Program-made: the position numbers and the translations under genes | DNA from: Candidatus Sphingomonas excrementigallinarum | Lineage (GTDB): Bacteria > Pseudomonadota > Alphaproteobacteria > Sphingomonadales > Sphingomonadaceae | Direction of reading: 5' to 3' | Length of the DNA: 64,000 nt | Assembly (NCBI GenBank): GCA_019112965.1 | Contig: DXIH01000070.1 | Coordinates: 1-64,000, forward strand | Notes under the pieces: generated by a model | The model's input: only the letters and a program-made list of their open reading frames with translations | Databases searched by the model: none | What the model was told of the DNA's origin: nothing | Shown: in pieces, positions 34,265 through 41,811 of the stretch | Position numbering within the stretch: position 1 is the stretch's first letter | How the letters are laid out: each line of letters opens with the position of its first letter

Positions 34265-34599
34265 GCCCTCTGCCTCCTACGCACCTGTTCTGCCTCCAAA
34301 TCACGCCGACGCAACACGTCCTTGGTGCTGATGCCTTGGCCGATCTCCTCGCACGCCTCGTAGTAGTGCGCGAGGCTTTCCAATTCGAGTTCGATGTCGC
34401 CATCGCTCATCTGGCTGACCGGGAAGCGCCACATCGGTGCCTTGCGCAGCAACTCCAGCACTTCGAGTGCCCACTCGTCGCGCGAGTTCAGGATGCCTCG
34501 GTCGCGCTCGTGCAGCTGGCGATCGAGGTCGGAGGCGTGCGCCAGGGTGAGCGCTGCCAGCAGGGTCGCGGGGACCGGCGTGATGGGGGTGATGTTCAT
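34261..34599 (-). CDS. Hypothetical protein (112 aa)
   Basis: MNITPITPVPATLLAALTL leads into helices; the last 25 residues are strongly basic (VLRRRDLEAEQVRRRQRA). TGATG overlap with the upstream stop. Unknown. Confidence 0.6.
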   Translation of the reverse strand: MNITPITPVPATLLAALTLAHASDLDRQLHERDRGILNSRDEWALEVLELLRKAPMWRFPVSQMSDGDIELELESLAHYYEACEEIGQGISTKDVLRRRDLEAEQVRRRQRA

Positions 34600-35069
34600 C
34601 AGTTGGCCTCCCGCCGCGGACGCATCGAGTATTCGGGGATGCCGATCGCCTGCTCGTTGCGCAGCGTAGACGATCGACCATTCCACACCTCCCGCGAGGG
34701 GCCGGTGCGGCTGTCGACATAGGATTCGCCCCATACGTGGAAGCGGATGCTGTTGAGGGCATGCTCGATCTTGAGCGCCGTGGCATAGGTGCCGATGGGA
34801 TCAGCGTTTGCCTCGATCTTGGCTTGGCAATGCGCGATCACCGCCTCGTCGCCGTCGAAGTCGAGCGGGTAGGGGCAGCCGTGCTCCAGCGGCTCGTCGT
34901 AGCGCTCGATCCCAGCGTCCAGCTGTTCGCCGCCGGGCACGAGATTGAAGATGTTCCACCCCTCATCATGGGCGACCTTCTGCTGTTCGCTGCCTTCCCA
35001 AGCGCCGCCGAGCGTGCCGACGATCTCGCATGCTTCGGCGAGCGGGAGGTATGGTGCCTTGACGTTCAT
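34599..35069 (-). CDS. Hypothetical protein (156 aa)
   Basis: Starts MNVKAPYLPLAEACEIVGT at ATG 35,069 behind GGAGAAAAGG. Acidic middle, more basic C-terminus (SMRPRREAN). First gene of its six-gene unit. No family recognised. Confidence 0.62.
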   Translation of the reverse strand: MNVKAPYLPLAEACEIVGTLGGAWEGSEQQKVAHDEGWNIFNLVPGGEQLDAGIERYDEPLEHGCPYPLDFDGDEAVIAHCQAKIEANADPIGTYATALKIEHALNSIRFHVWGESYVDSRTGPSREVWNGRSSTLRNEQAIGIPEYSMRPRREAN

Positions 35070-35083
35070 GCCTTTTCTCCTTC

Positions 35084-35139
35084 GAGCACCGCTGCTCGAT
35101 GATGTGTTATCGCTCCGTTTGCCGGTGGATGCGGGTGGG
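35084..35139 (-). promoter_or_regulatory. Class II promoter with GCGG leader hairpin
   Basis: In transcript sense: GCCCACCCGCATCCACCGG (35,121-35,139), about 15 nt, GATAACACATCATC, hairpin GAGCA-GCGG-TGCTC (35,084-35,097). Confidence 0.65.
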
Positions 35140-35142
35140 CAA

Positions 35143-35172
35143 GGTTGACAGAAAGATGGCATTTCTCGTCAA
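35143..35172. repeat. Inverted repeat upstream of a class II promoter
   Basis: GTTGACAGAAA pairs with TTTCTCGTCAAC with one bulged base. It lies between the end of the 35,223 gene and the promoter; no U-run follows, so it may be an operator or a weak terminator. Confidence 0.4.
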
Positions 35173-35222
35173 CTTAGGACCAACTTGTCGGAACCTTCCA
35201 CGGGCTAAGTGTTTGTAATTGC

Positions 35223-35507
35223 TTAGAATGTTCCGTAGAGCGGGTTGCTCTCCATGGCGTTATGGCTGGCGTCCCGATCGTGCCCCGCAGCCCTGATCTT
35301 CGCCACGGGCAGCAGCTGGTCGGCGGGGCAGGCGTCCTCGCCGAACCAGTTCTCCAGCCTGGTCAGCGTGCCACAGTTCAGCGCGTATATCCGACCGGCG
35401 CGCTCCAAGGCATCGTGCATGCACTCGAAGTCCTCGTAGCGGTGGTAGACGTGCTCCCCATCGCGCGCATCCCAATGCAGCCGAAAGCCGCCGTCAGGGA
35501 TGGGCAT
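35223..35507 (-). CDS. Hypothetical protein with C-terminal NPLYGTF tag
   Basis: A 94-residue protein (FRLHWDARDGEHVYHRYEDF near the start) ending AMESNPLYGTF, one of the shared C-terminal peptides. It is coupled by TGATG to the gene upstream. No family recognised for the body. Confidence 0.62.
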   Translation of the reverse strand: MPIPDGGFRLHWDARDGEHVYHRYEDFECMHDALERAGRIYALNCGTLTRLENWFGEDACPADQLLPVAKIRAAGHDRDASHNAMESNPLYGTF

Positions 35508-35794
35508 CACTCCTCCATCTCGACATAGACCTCGGGCTCGCCCAGGTCGTCGAACGCATCGCCGACCGTCTCATAGCCTTCGAGCCGATCCTGCACCGCC
35601 TTCACCAGCTCCTCGGCGCGGTAGAACGGATCGTGCATGACCATCGCCACCACGAACTCCATCGCGCCGCTGATCTCGACCTTCGCCACCTGCTCGTCTG
35701 CGTTCTCGTCCCGCAGCTCCACCAGCGTGGTGCGGTTCGATGCGACGCCACCGTAGGTGTCGATGTGCCTCATGATGAGCGTGTGCTTGGACAT
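35507..35794 (-). CDS. Hypothetical acidic protein (95 aa)
   Basis: MSKHTLIMRHIDTYGGVASN begins a mixed alpha/beta protein with an acidic end (DLGEPEVYVEMEE). ATG 35,794 follows a class II leader. No family recognised. Confidence 0.62.
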   Translation of the reverse strand: MSKHTLIMRHIDTYGGVASNRTTLVELRDENADEQVAKVEISGAMEFVVAMVMHDPFYRAEELVKAVQDRLEGYETVGDAFDDLGEPEVYVEMEE

Positions 35795-35812
35795 TCCGGT
35801 TCCTTTCTCGCG

Positions 35813-35870
35813 AGCACCGCTGCTCGGTGATTCTTAGGTAGAGCGGTGCGCGCGAGGATGCGGGTGGGCT
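35813..35870 (-). promoter_or_regulatory. Class II promoter with GCGG leader hairpin
   Basis: In transcript sense: GCCCACCCGCATCCTCG (35,854-35,870), about 16 nt, ACCTAAGAATCA, hairpin GAGCA-GCGG-TGCTC (35,813-35,826). The block starts at the stop of the upstream gene. Confidence 0.62.
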
Positions 35871-36057
35871 ATGCGGTGAAGGTGATCGCCGCGTCGGTTC
35901 CCTCCGGCGCGTTGTGGATCGCGCCGCGGATCGTGTCGGCCAGGTCGTAGATCGCCTCGGCTTCCTCGTCGGTGAGTGCGCGCTTCATGGACGTCTCGCT
36001 GTTCTCGATCGCCTCGGCGATGACCATCGCGAGATCCTCGGGCACGTTCAGCGCCAT
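35869..36057 (-). CDS. Small acidic helical protein (62 aa)
   Basis: MALNVPEDLAMVIAEAIENS from ATG 36,057; ends FTA at a TAG. Acidic helices throughout. The similar size and composition to the 31,523 product is noted without clear homology. Confidence 0.58.
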   Translation of the reverse strand: MALNVPEDLAMVIAEAIENSETSMKRALTDEEAEAIYDLADTIRGAIHNAPEGTDAAITFTA

Positions 36058-36068
36058 GACCACGCGCC

Positions 36069-36341
36069 TCACGACTTGTGGACCCCGTAGGTGCGGCAGA
36101 AGCGATCCCACGCCTCGGCGGTGTAGGGAGCGCTGTGGACCATGTGCGGGTTGCCCTCGTCGTCAATGAAGACGCCGTTCTCCAGCTTGCAGATGCGCCA
36201 CTCGAAGTCGGAGAAGCCGCGCGGCTGATGCTGCCAAGCAATCGACGACATGGCATCGGCGCGCGTGGCGGGGTCCAGATTGAGGACGATGTGTCCGCCG
36301 GTCGATCCTTTCGGTCGACCGAGGATGTGCCAGCGACTCAT
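36069..36341 (-). CDS. Hypothetical protein (90 aa)
   Basis: MSRWHILGRPKGSTGGHIVL opens a mixed protein with FSDFEWRICKLENGVFIDD. ATGA overlap with the upstream stop. No family recognised. Confidence 0.6.
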   Translation of the reverse strand: MSRWHILGRPKGSTGGHIVLNLDPATRADAMSSIAWQHQPRGFSDFEWRICKLENGVFIDDEGNPHMVHSAPYTAEAWDRFCRTYGVHKS

Positions 36342-36643
36342 GCCTTCACGTCCACATATCCGCCGCGCCGGTCGACCAGCACCGGCATCGAAAGGGCGGG
36401 CGGGTGCGTGATCGTGAATGGGTCGAGCATGTCCAAGTGCTTGAGCGTCACGCCGAGCGCCGACCGCTGATTGCCATAGCACGCGATCTCGGCGGCGATG
36501 CCGGCGATCGTCGAGCCGCAGGACGCGGGCTGCTTCGTCAGCTTGGCATGCAGCTCGGCGATCTTCTCCTCGCAATGGGTCATCTTGGCCTTGAGCAGCG
36601 CCTCGACATCCACGCGCCGGAGGAAAGCGTTCAGGTCTGTCAT
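36338..36643 (-). CDS. Hypothetical helical protein (101 aa)
   Basis: N-terminal helices with heptad-like spacing (EALLKAKMTHCEEKIAELHA) suggest a coiled coil at about residues 14-36. Overlaps both neighbours by 4 nt. Unknown. Confidence 0.6.
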   Translation of the reverse strand: MTDLNAFLRRVDVEALLKAKMTHCEEKIAELHAKLTKQPASCGSTIAGIAAEIACYGNQRSALGVTLKHLDMLDPFTITHPPALSMPVLVDRRGGYVDVKA

Positions 36644-36996
36644 CCCATGATCCTCGCGACCATCGCTGCGAGGCGGCTGGGCTCATCCAGCGCCGTCACG
36701 GCGGTGAAGTTGTTGTGGCCGCCGGTGTAATCCTTGCGGCCCTTGCAGGTGCGGAACATGATCTGGTTCATGAGCCCGCCCACCTGAACGTAGATGCGCT
36801 CTCCGTGGAGCGTGGTCTCACCGCGGCTCGCCGGTCCCGCCAGATTGGTGCGGAGGTCGTAGGTGCCGGGCGCCAGCCCCAGGTCGGCCGCCAGCTTCTT
36901 GAGCCTGGCCTTGGCCTCGCGGTGGAACGCACGCTTGGCGCGCTCCCCCTCGTCCGAGTAGCCGTCGACGTCGCGATGCCAGTCGATCTTCGCCAT
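36640..36996 (-). CDS. Conserved phage-type hypothetical protein (118 aa)
   Basis: Starts MAKIDWHRDVDGYSDEGER. The segments LRTNLAGPASRGETTLHGE and CKGRKDYTGGHNN form a pattern I recall from unnamed phage proteins. A basic helix precedes them. No activity known. Confidence 0.62.
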   Translation of the reverse strand: MAKIDWHRDVDGYSDEGERAKRAFHREAKARLKKLAADLGLAPGTYDLRTNLAGPASRGETTLHGERIYVQVGGLMNQIMFRTCKGRKDYTGGHNNFTAVTALDEPSRLAAMVARIMG

Positions 36997-36997
36997 G

Positions 36998-37216
36998 TCA
37001 GCGCACCTCGCCATAGCCAGCGCGCAGGCGCAGCGGCTTCTTCGCCTGCTTCTCGACGAAGGCGTCGATCAGCGCGGGCACCTCGACGGGCTCGTCCTCG
37101 CCGCGCACCAGGCGGTCCCACTGGTTCTTGGTGATGCCGGTCGACGCGCCGGTCGCCAGCTTGGTGATCGTCCCGCCGCGAGCGTGAAAGTCCGCGAGCA
37201 TCTGTTCCGTAATCAT
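36998..37216 (-). CDS. Hypothetical protein (72 aa)
   Basis: MITEQMLADFHARGGTITKL with AGAGGTG upstream of ATG 37,216. The GGTITKLATGASTGITKNQW part resembles a small DNA-binding turn. First gene of its unit. Unknown. Confidence 0.58.
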   Translation of the reverse strand: MITEQMLADFHARGGTITKLATGASTGITKNQWDRLVRGEDEPVEVPALIDAFVEKQAKKPLRLRAGYGEVR

Positions 37217-37234
37217 CGTGTCACCTCTCATGCC

Positions 37235-37291
37235 GAGCACCGCTGCTCGGTGATTCTGTTGTGCGTCACCGCGCCGGTGGATGCGGGTGGG
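37235..37291 (-). promoter_or_regulatory. Class II promoter with GCGG leader hairpin
   Basis: In transcript sense: CCCACCCGCATCCACCGG (37,274-37,291), about 14-16 nt, ACAACAGAATCA, hairpin GAGCA-GCGG-TGCTC (37,235-37,248). Confidence 0.65.
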
Positions 37292-37316
37292 TTGCGTGAG
37301 GGATCGAGCGCGCGAA

Positions 37317-37335
37317 GGGCGGTCGATTTTAAGCG
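37317..37335 (+). repeat. 19-bp sequence repeated inverted at 51,163
   Basis: GGGCGGTCGATTTTAAGCG here is the exact reverse complement of 51,163-51,181. It lies in a 148-nt non-coding stretch that otherwise shows only GCGC-rich words. Confidence 0.55.
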
Positions 37336-37439
37336 TCTGTGAGCGCTTCGGGCGCGCGAGCGGTGTCTGTGGTGGTCGCGCTGCGTTTTCGCGCTGTGCG
37401 CGCGTCTGTGCGCGGTTTTCGGTGTGATGCGTGCGCATG

Positions 37440-37805
37440 TCAGAACGTCGCGAAGATTGACGCGATGGGATGCACCTTGCGACCAACATTCTCGACCCAG
37501 CAGGGCGCGTCTTCGCACCCATAGATCGAGCCATCGTCCTCGTAGCAGACCAGGCTGTCGCGAAACGCCACGGGTCTGGGGTCGGGCATGCCGGCGGGCC
37601 GCGCGTCGGGATCGAACGTCACGAGGATAAAGCCTGACACGCGCTCGGCGGTGCAGGGCGTGCCGTCGTTGAACTGGACGGGCTTCGACCAATCCACGGG
37701 AGGCCGGTCGGTGAACTCGTCGTATCGGCTATGGGCTGTCGTTCCGGCCATGTTGAAGCGGATCAGCAGAGCCTCCGTGGACTCGAACTCGGATAGGCGG
37801 GGCAT
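37440..37805 (-). CDS. Hypothetical protein, W-K-P module, degenerate C-terminal tag
   Basis: A 121-residue protein. The middle VDWSKPVQFNDGTPCTAERV matches an N-terminal module in three later genes (40,069, 40,994, 41,811). It ends HPIASIFATF, which fits the shared C-terminal peptide only loosely. Function unknown. Confidence 0.6.
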   Translation of the reverse strand: MPRLSEFESTEALLIRFNMAGTTAHSRYDEFTDRPPVDWSKPVQFNDGTPCTAERVSGFILVTFDPDARPAGMPDPRPVAFRDSLVCYEDDGSIYGCEDAPCWVENVGRKVHPIASIFATF

Positions 37806-37981
37806 CAGACTTCCACCTCGAAGCCCATGACGCGCAGCAGATTGGCCTTCGCCAGCGCGTAACGCCGCTCGATCGCCGGGTGATCGTCGGGATGCGCGCA
37901 GCCTTTGAACGCCAGCTCGTCGACGGCGCGCTCGAAGCGGGTGACGGCGGCGAGCGCACGGCGGCGCTCATTCTTCGTCAT
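37805..37981 (-). CDS. Small helical protein (58 aa)
   Basis: MTKNERRRALAAVTRFERAV starts a basic helical protein ending GFEVEV. TGATG overlap with the next gene downstream and 14-nt overlap with the gene upstream. Unknown. Confidence 0.6.
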   Translation of the reverse strand: MTKNERRRALAAVTRFERAVDELAFKGCAHPDDHPAIERRYALAKANLLRVMGFEVEV

Positions 37982-38678
37982 CGTCGCGCTCCTCGGGCTC
38001 GGGGAACACCTCGTCGAAGCTGGCGAAGTCCTCGCCGATGGTCAGCGTGAACTCTTGGCCCTCGTAGAGGCTGGTGCGCGCCAGCTCGCGATCGACGGCG
38101 TCGCGCACGGCGATGAACAGGTCGTGCCCGCCGAACCCTTCGCCGTAGATGGCCTCGGCCTTGCGGAAGCCGCGACGCATCAGGTTCAGCGCGTCCTCCA
38201 GGTAGATGTCGACGTTGAAGTCCTCGGGGATCTCGGTCGGGTCACCCTCGCGCTCGATGTTTCGGCGAGCGTAGGCGAGGATCGAGCGGAACTCGTCATC
38301 GAACAGATGCTCGGGCTCGGGCTCGATGTGCGTGGCGCCGGGCCAGTATGCCTCGCCCGTCAGCTCGGTCGCCATGCGGGAGATGTCGAACGCGACGTGT
38401 TCCTCGGCGGTGTATGCGCTGCCGGCGAAGCGATCCTTGTTGAGCATGTCGCCATGTCGGCCGCGCACCTGCCAGAGCGCACCCAGCGCCTCCAGCTCGT
38501 CGGGCACACCGCCGATCGCCTCGCACCCGTTCAGATGCTCCAGCACGTCATGCGCGACGAGGAAGCCCGAGCGCGCGGCCATGAACCCCTCGAACTTGGT
38601 GTCCATGCCCTTCGGCGCCAGGCCGGGCTCGCTGTCGTATTCGTCCTCGACTGCCACCAGGGTGATCGTCTTGCTCAT
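37968..38678 (-). CDS. Hypothetical acidic protein (236 aa)
   Basis: ATG 38,678 behind GAGAGAGG. A mostly helical, acidic protein with an Asp/Glu-rich tail (PEPEERDDDEE). No recognised motif. First gene behind a class I promoter with leader hairpin. Confidence 0.65.
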   Translation of the reverse strand: MSKTITLVAVEDEYDSEPGLAPKGMDTKFEGFMAARSGFLVAHDVLEHLNGCEAIGGVPDELEALGALWQVRGRHGDMLNKDRFAGSAYTAEEHVAFDISRMATELTGEAYWPGATHIEPEPEHLFDDEFRSILAYARRNIEREGDPTEIPEDFNVDIYLEDALNLMRRGFRKAEAIYGEGFGGHDLFIAVRDAVDRELARTSLYEGQEFTLTIGEDFASFDEVFPEPEERDDDEE

Positions 38679-38696
38679 GGGTCGAACCTCTCTCAC

Positions 38697-38748
38697 CGCG
38701 CACCGCTGCGCGTGTGAGTGTCATTGCACACGCACTCTAGGCGTGCGC
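38697..38748 (-). promoter_or_regulatory. Class I promoter with GCGG leader hairpin
   Basis: In transcript sense: GCGCAC, 17 nt, AATGAC, ACTCACA, then hairpin CGCGCA-GCGG-TGCGCG (38,697-38,712). The -35 lies beyond the stop of the upstream gene. Confidence 0.6.
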
Positions 38749-39045
38749 TTGGGTTGTCGGAGGGGCGAGAAGGGGAACGCACTCGCCTGTCTGGAGAGCG
38801 ACCGCGCGCTGGACGAAGGCGAGACCTCGATCTCCCTTGCCGGCCTCGAAATAGGCGATGCTCTCCTCGCGCCAGGCGACGTAGCGATCCAGGTCGTTGA
38901 CCCGCGTGCCACTCTTGCCGCCGGTCGCGACGTATTCGCGAGCCTCGGCGATGCAGGCGCGGCAGTTGTCGATGAACCACTGACGGGTCGCCGCGATCGT
39001 CTCTGGCGTCAGGGTGACGGGCTGACCGTGGACGTGGACGATCAT
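38737..39045 (-). CDS. Hypothetical protein (102 aa)
   Basis: MIVHVHGQPVTLTPETIAAT from ATG 39,045, chosen by its GGAGG spacing over ATG 39,051. A helical part follows (DNCRACIAEAREYVAT). Unknown. Confidence 0.6.
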   Translation of the reverse strand: MIVHVHGQPVTLTPETIAATRQWFIDNCRACIAEAREYVATGGKSGTRVNDLDRYVAWREESIAYFEAGKGDRGLAFVQRAVALQTGECVPLLAPPTTQAHA

Positions 39046-39206
39046 GCCCATATCCTCCAAGCGCCGCCGGGCGGCAGCGTAAAGTCCCGCCGCTCGTGAT
39101 CGTAGAACAGGTCGAAGGTGTCGCCTTCGCCTACCCAGCCGCGCGCGCGGTTCCAGCAAAGCGTGTTGTCGGCCTCGCAGTAGATTGCCCACATCTGCTC
39201 GCTCAT
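39042..39206 (-). CDS. Small hypothetical protein (54 aa)
   Basis: MSEQMWAIYCEADNTLCWNR opens a Trp-rich protein ending WRIWA. ATGA overlap downstream, similar overlap upstream. Unknown. Confidence 0.58.
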   Translation of the reverse strand: MSEQMWAIYCEADNTLCWNRARGWVGEGDTFDLFYDHERRDFTLPPGGAWRIWA

Positions 39207-39592
39207 ACTCGCCGCCGCCCACTCTTGAGCATGCGCTTGAGGCTCTCGCTCTGCGGCTTCTCTCGACCCGGCTTCGGCCAGCCGAAGTAGGGCGCGGTGA
39301 TCTTCTCGATCTGCCCGTCGATCGTCTTGGCCTTCGCCTCGCGCGCGTCGATCTGCTCGCGGGTCTCGAATTGCGGATGCCCCAGCTTGGGGTAGAAGTT
39401 CGCCGCCCAATCCGAGCGGTTTACGCGATCGTCGCCGATGGCACGCGCGCAGTCGCCGCAATACCAGGCATAAGAGCCGTGGTTGTAGTGGAGCGCCGGC
39501 TCGGCCTGGCAGCTCCGTCGATTGCAGGCGCCACCCTCCTTGCCTTTGTTCGGCTTCTCGGGCGCGTCGAGCGGGAGGTCCATGAAGGCCAT
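39203..39592 (-). CDS. Small zinc-ribbon-like protein (129 aa)
   Basis: Cys pairs CNRRSC and CGDC, with a His between, suggest a zinc ribbon at about residues 23-54; the C-terminal third is basic (KRMLKSGRRRV). Could bind nucleic acid. TGATG overlap upstream. Confidence 0.6.
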   Translation of the reverse strand: MAFMDLPLDAPEKPNKGKEGGACNRRSCQAEPALHYNHGSYAWYCGDCARAIGDDRVNRSDWAANFYPKLGHPQFETREQIDAREAKAKTIDGQIEKITAPYFGWPKPGREKPQSESLKRMLKSGRRRV

Positions 39593-39987
39593 CAGCCTTC
39601 CTCCCCATCGAGTTCGAGCCCGGCGTCGCTCATGGCCTGATCCAGATCGACGTCGGCTTCCTTCGAGAAATACTCGCGGACGAACCACGCCAGGTCGTTC
39701 ACCCCGTTGGCCCGCGCGCCGTTGAGCGCATCCTGCACCAGCGCCTCGATCTTCTGGTTGCGCCGCGGGTCGGGCTCGGGTGCCGGATCGACCTGGACAA
39801 CGCCCTCGACCTGACGATCTTCCTCGTCGCCGATGATCTCGTCGTCGAGGAACTTGAGCGACGGCACCTCGACGCCAGAGGAGCTCTCCTCGAACAGCTC
39901 CTGGGCGTGTTCGGCGTTGTCGGCCTCGATCGACCAGCGCTCGCGAATGGGCGCGGTCGCTGTCGTGGTGATGATGAACTCGGGCAT
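39592..39987 (-). CDS. Hypothetical acidic protein (131 aa)
   Basis: MPEFIITTTATAPIRERWSI gives a beta-like start, then acidic helices with an Asp/Glu-rich end (LELDGEEG). First gene of a class II unit. Unknown. Confidence 0.6.
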   Translation of the reverse strand: MPEFIITTTATAPIRERWSIEADNAEHAQELFEESSSGVEVPSLKFLDDEIIGDEEDRQVEGVVQVDPAPEPDPRRNQKIEALVQDALNGARANGVNDLAWFVREYFSKEADVDLDQAMSDAGLELDGEEG

Positions 39988-40004
39988 GGTCTCGTCCTTT
40001 CGAT

Positions 40005-40063
40005 CAGCGCACCGCTGCGCTGCATCGTTGTTATGTGTCCGGTGATTGGTGGATGCGGCTGGC
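40005..40063 (-). promoter_or_regulatory. Class II promoter with GCGG leader hairpin
   Basis: In transcript sense: GCCAGCCGCATCCACC (40,048-40,063), 16 nt, ATAACAACG, hairpin CAGCGCA-GCGG-TGCGCTG (40,005-40,022). The block differs by one base from the other class II sites. Confidence 0.6.
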
Positions 40064-40068
40064 TTCGA

Positions 40069-40551
40069 TCAGAACATGCCCCACAGCGGGTGGCTTTCGA
40101 TCGCGTCCTGCTCGCGCGCTTGCTCGGCCGCTGCCCGCTGGGCGTCGTTGATCGCCTTCACCCGGCGCATGTCGGCGGCGTCTCTGGCCTGCGCCCGCGC
40201 GCGCTCGATCTTCTCCAGCTCCCGCACCGCGCGATCCTGCTGCTCGGTAAGGGACACGGATGGGCCGGCCCGGTTCACCAGCGCCGCGTGGTGACCCAGC
40301 CATGGCGTGCCATCCGCCTTGTAGTAGATCGGCTTGGAGTTCTCGCGCTCGGCGGTGACCATGAAGCGGACGCCCTGGCGGAACTGGTCCGCGAAGTGCC
40401 GCTGGGTGTCTCGGTCGATGCGCTGGCTCGACAGCGGGATGTAAGTGCCCGTGTCGGTGAGCATGGCGCGCAGGTAGACGTCCGGCCCATACGAGCCGCC
40501 GTCGACATCCGGCCGCGGCACCATCTTGAGCGGGCGGGTCCAATCGACCAT
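40069..40551 (-). CDS. Hypothetical protein, W-K-P module, C-terminal HPLWGMF tag
   Basis: A 160-residue protein starting MVDWTRPLKM, the module shared with 37,440, 40,994 and 41,811. A long Arg/Ala/Glu helix (RELEKIERARAQARDAADM) precedes the end IESHPLWGMF. TGATG overlap with the upstream stop. Function unknown. Confidence 0.65.
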   Translation of the reverse strand: MVDWTRPLKMVPRPDVDGGSYGPDVYLRAMLTDTGTYIPLSSQRIDRDTQRHFADQFRQGVRFMVTAERENSKPIYYKADGTPWLGHHAALVNRAGPSVSLTEQQDRAVRELEKIERARAQARDAADMRRVKAINDAQRAAAEQAREQDAIESHPLWGMF

Positions 40552-40994
40552 CAGAACGCGCCCCATGACGGATGCTCGCGCATGCGGGCCTGATCGGTGG
40601 CGTGCGCCATGCCAGCGCCCAGCTTGCGCCAGACGAGCTCTCCGCGGCGGTCGCGCATCTGCACCATGCCCGGCTCCTTGGCGACCGCCAGCTTGCCGGT
40701 CGGCGGCTTGCGGTAGCGACCGCCGCGCTCGAAGTGGCTGCGGTCACGCTTCTCGGCCAGCTCATACGCCGGCACCTTGAAGCGCTCGGCCCGGAACAAC
40801 TCGTCGTGGATGATGATCGTGCCGCGCAGGCCCGAGAGAGCGGCGGCAGCGCGGTGTGACGCTTGGCCGAAAGCACGCAACGCCTGCTGCATGGCGTGCG
40901 TCTTGCCCCAGCGGTGCGAGCCCAGGCTGACCATCATGGCGCGCTGGTATGGATATAGAGCCGGTGCCGGCATGATGGGTTGCGGGGCGCTCAT
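40551..40994 (-). CDS. Mini P-loop-like protein with C-terminal HPSWGAF tag
   Basis: A 147-residue protein. GSHRWGKTHA (about residues 25-34) fits the Walker A pattern GxxxxGKT, and TIIIHDELFRAERF could be a Walker B strand, but the spacing is too short for a full ATPase. The end is MREHPSWGAF. It may be a remnant or a minimal nucleotide-binding protein. Confidence 0.58.
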   Translation of the reverse strand: MSAPQPIMPAPALYPYQRAMMVSLGSHRWGKTHAMQQALRAFGQASHRAAAALSGLRGTIIIHDELFRAERFKVPAYELAEKRDRSHFERGGRYRKPPTGKLAVAKEPGMVQMRDRRGELVWRKLGAGMAHATDQARMREHPSWGAF

Positions 40995-41497
40995 CAGAAC
41001 ATTCCGAAGAAGGGGGATTCTTCCATCTCCGCTTTCTCGGCTTCGGCTTTCGCCTCCGCTTCGATCATCGCGGGGGTGATCTCGACCAGCTTGATTTGGC
41101 GCGGGTCGCCGGGGACCAGGCGGGGCCAGCTCCATCCGAACACCTTGCCGTCCTCGTGCTGGAGGGTCAGGCGCGTGCCATCCTGGTCAATGCGACCGGC
41201 GACCGGCACAGTGCCATCGGCGAAGCGCAGCAGCGGCATCTGGGTGTTGACGATCCGCGGAGCGCCGGGACCGCGGGCGCAGTCGAGCGTGCCGTCTGGG
41301 TTGACCATGACGGGCTTTGTGCCGCCCAGCTTCGGCATCGTGCTGCGGTTCCAGCCGCGCGGTTCGTGGTTGCCCACCACCATGTATGCCGACAGCTCCT
41401 CGCCATCGCGGACGCGCCGCCACTCGGTCGGGTCGAGGTGACAGGCGGTGCCGTCATCCCACTCGATCGGGAAGCGCCAGTTCAGAACAGACCCCAC
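40994..41497 (-). CDS. Hypothetical protein, W-x-P module, C-terminal SPFFGMF tag
   Basis: A 167-residue protein from GTG 41,497, placed by GGAAGG upstream, overlapping the gene before by 16 nt. Near the start NWRFPIEWDDGTACHLD resembles the module in 37,440. It ends with an Ala/Glu helix and EESPFFGMF. Unknown. Confidence 0.58.
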   Translation of the reverse strand: MGSVLNWRFPIEWDDGTACHLDPTEWRRVRDGEELSAYMVVGNHEPRGWNRSTMPKLGGTKPVMVNPDGTLDCARGPGAPRIVNTQMPLLRFADGTVPVAGRIDQDGTRLTLQHEDGKVFGWSWPRLVPGDPRQIKLVEITPAMIEAEAKAEAEKAEMEESPFFGMF

Positions 41498-41811
41498 AGC
41501 TCGCTCCCTTCCATTTCGCTGGTGTCGATGGGCTTGGTCCGCGTGACTGCGGCCGGCGGGATGCGCACTCCGGTGCCGCGACCACCGGCGAGCAGCTGGG
41601 ACAGCCACTCATAGGTCTCGACGCGGGCGCCGCGTGCGCGTGCGTTCGCCGCCTTGCTGGTGTCGTGGCGCGAGGCGACCAGCACCGTGCAGTTCTGCGC
41701 CTTGTCGGTGACGTGGTGGCCGGCGGCGGTGATGCGCGCCTCCCACTCGGGCCGCGTGACCAGGGCGCCGTTCTCGTTGCCCTTGCCGGTGAGACAGATG
41801 ACCTCGGCCAT
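41482..41811 (-). CDS. Mini BRCT-domain protein with C-terminal SELWGLF tag
   Basis: A 109-residue protein. Residues 1-75 resemble a bacterial BRCT domain: VICLTGKGN, RPEWEARITAAGHHVTDK, CTVLVASRHDTSKAANARARG and a late Trp (ETYEWLSQLL). It ends EGSELWGLF. BRCT domains bind phosphate-bearing ends or partners, as in NAD ligase; here the domain stands alone. Confidence 0.66.
   Translation of the reverse strand: MAEVICLTGKGNENGALVTRPEWEARITAAGHHVTDKAQNCTVLVASRHDTSKAANARARGARVETYEWLSQLLAGGRGTGVRIPPAAVTRTKPIDTSEMEGSELWGLF

Noticed and set aside
31122..37248. CRISPR-like repeat (GAGCACCGCTGCTC five times)
   Set aside because: Copies are hundreds of bases to several kb apart, each before a gene, with covarying stems; they are leader hairpins.
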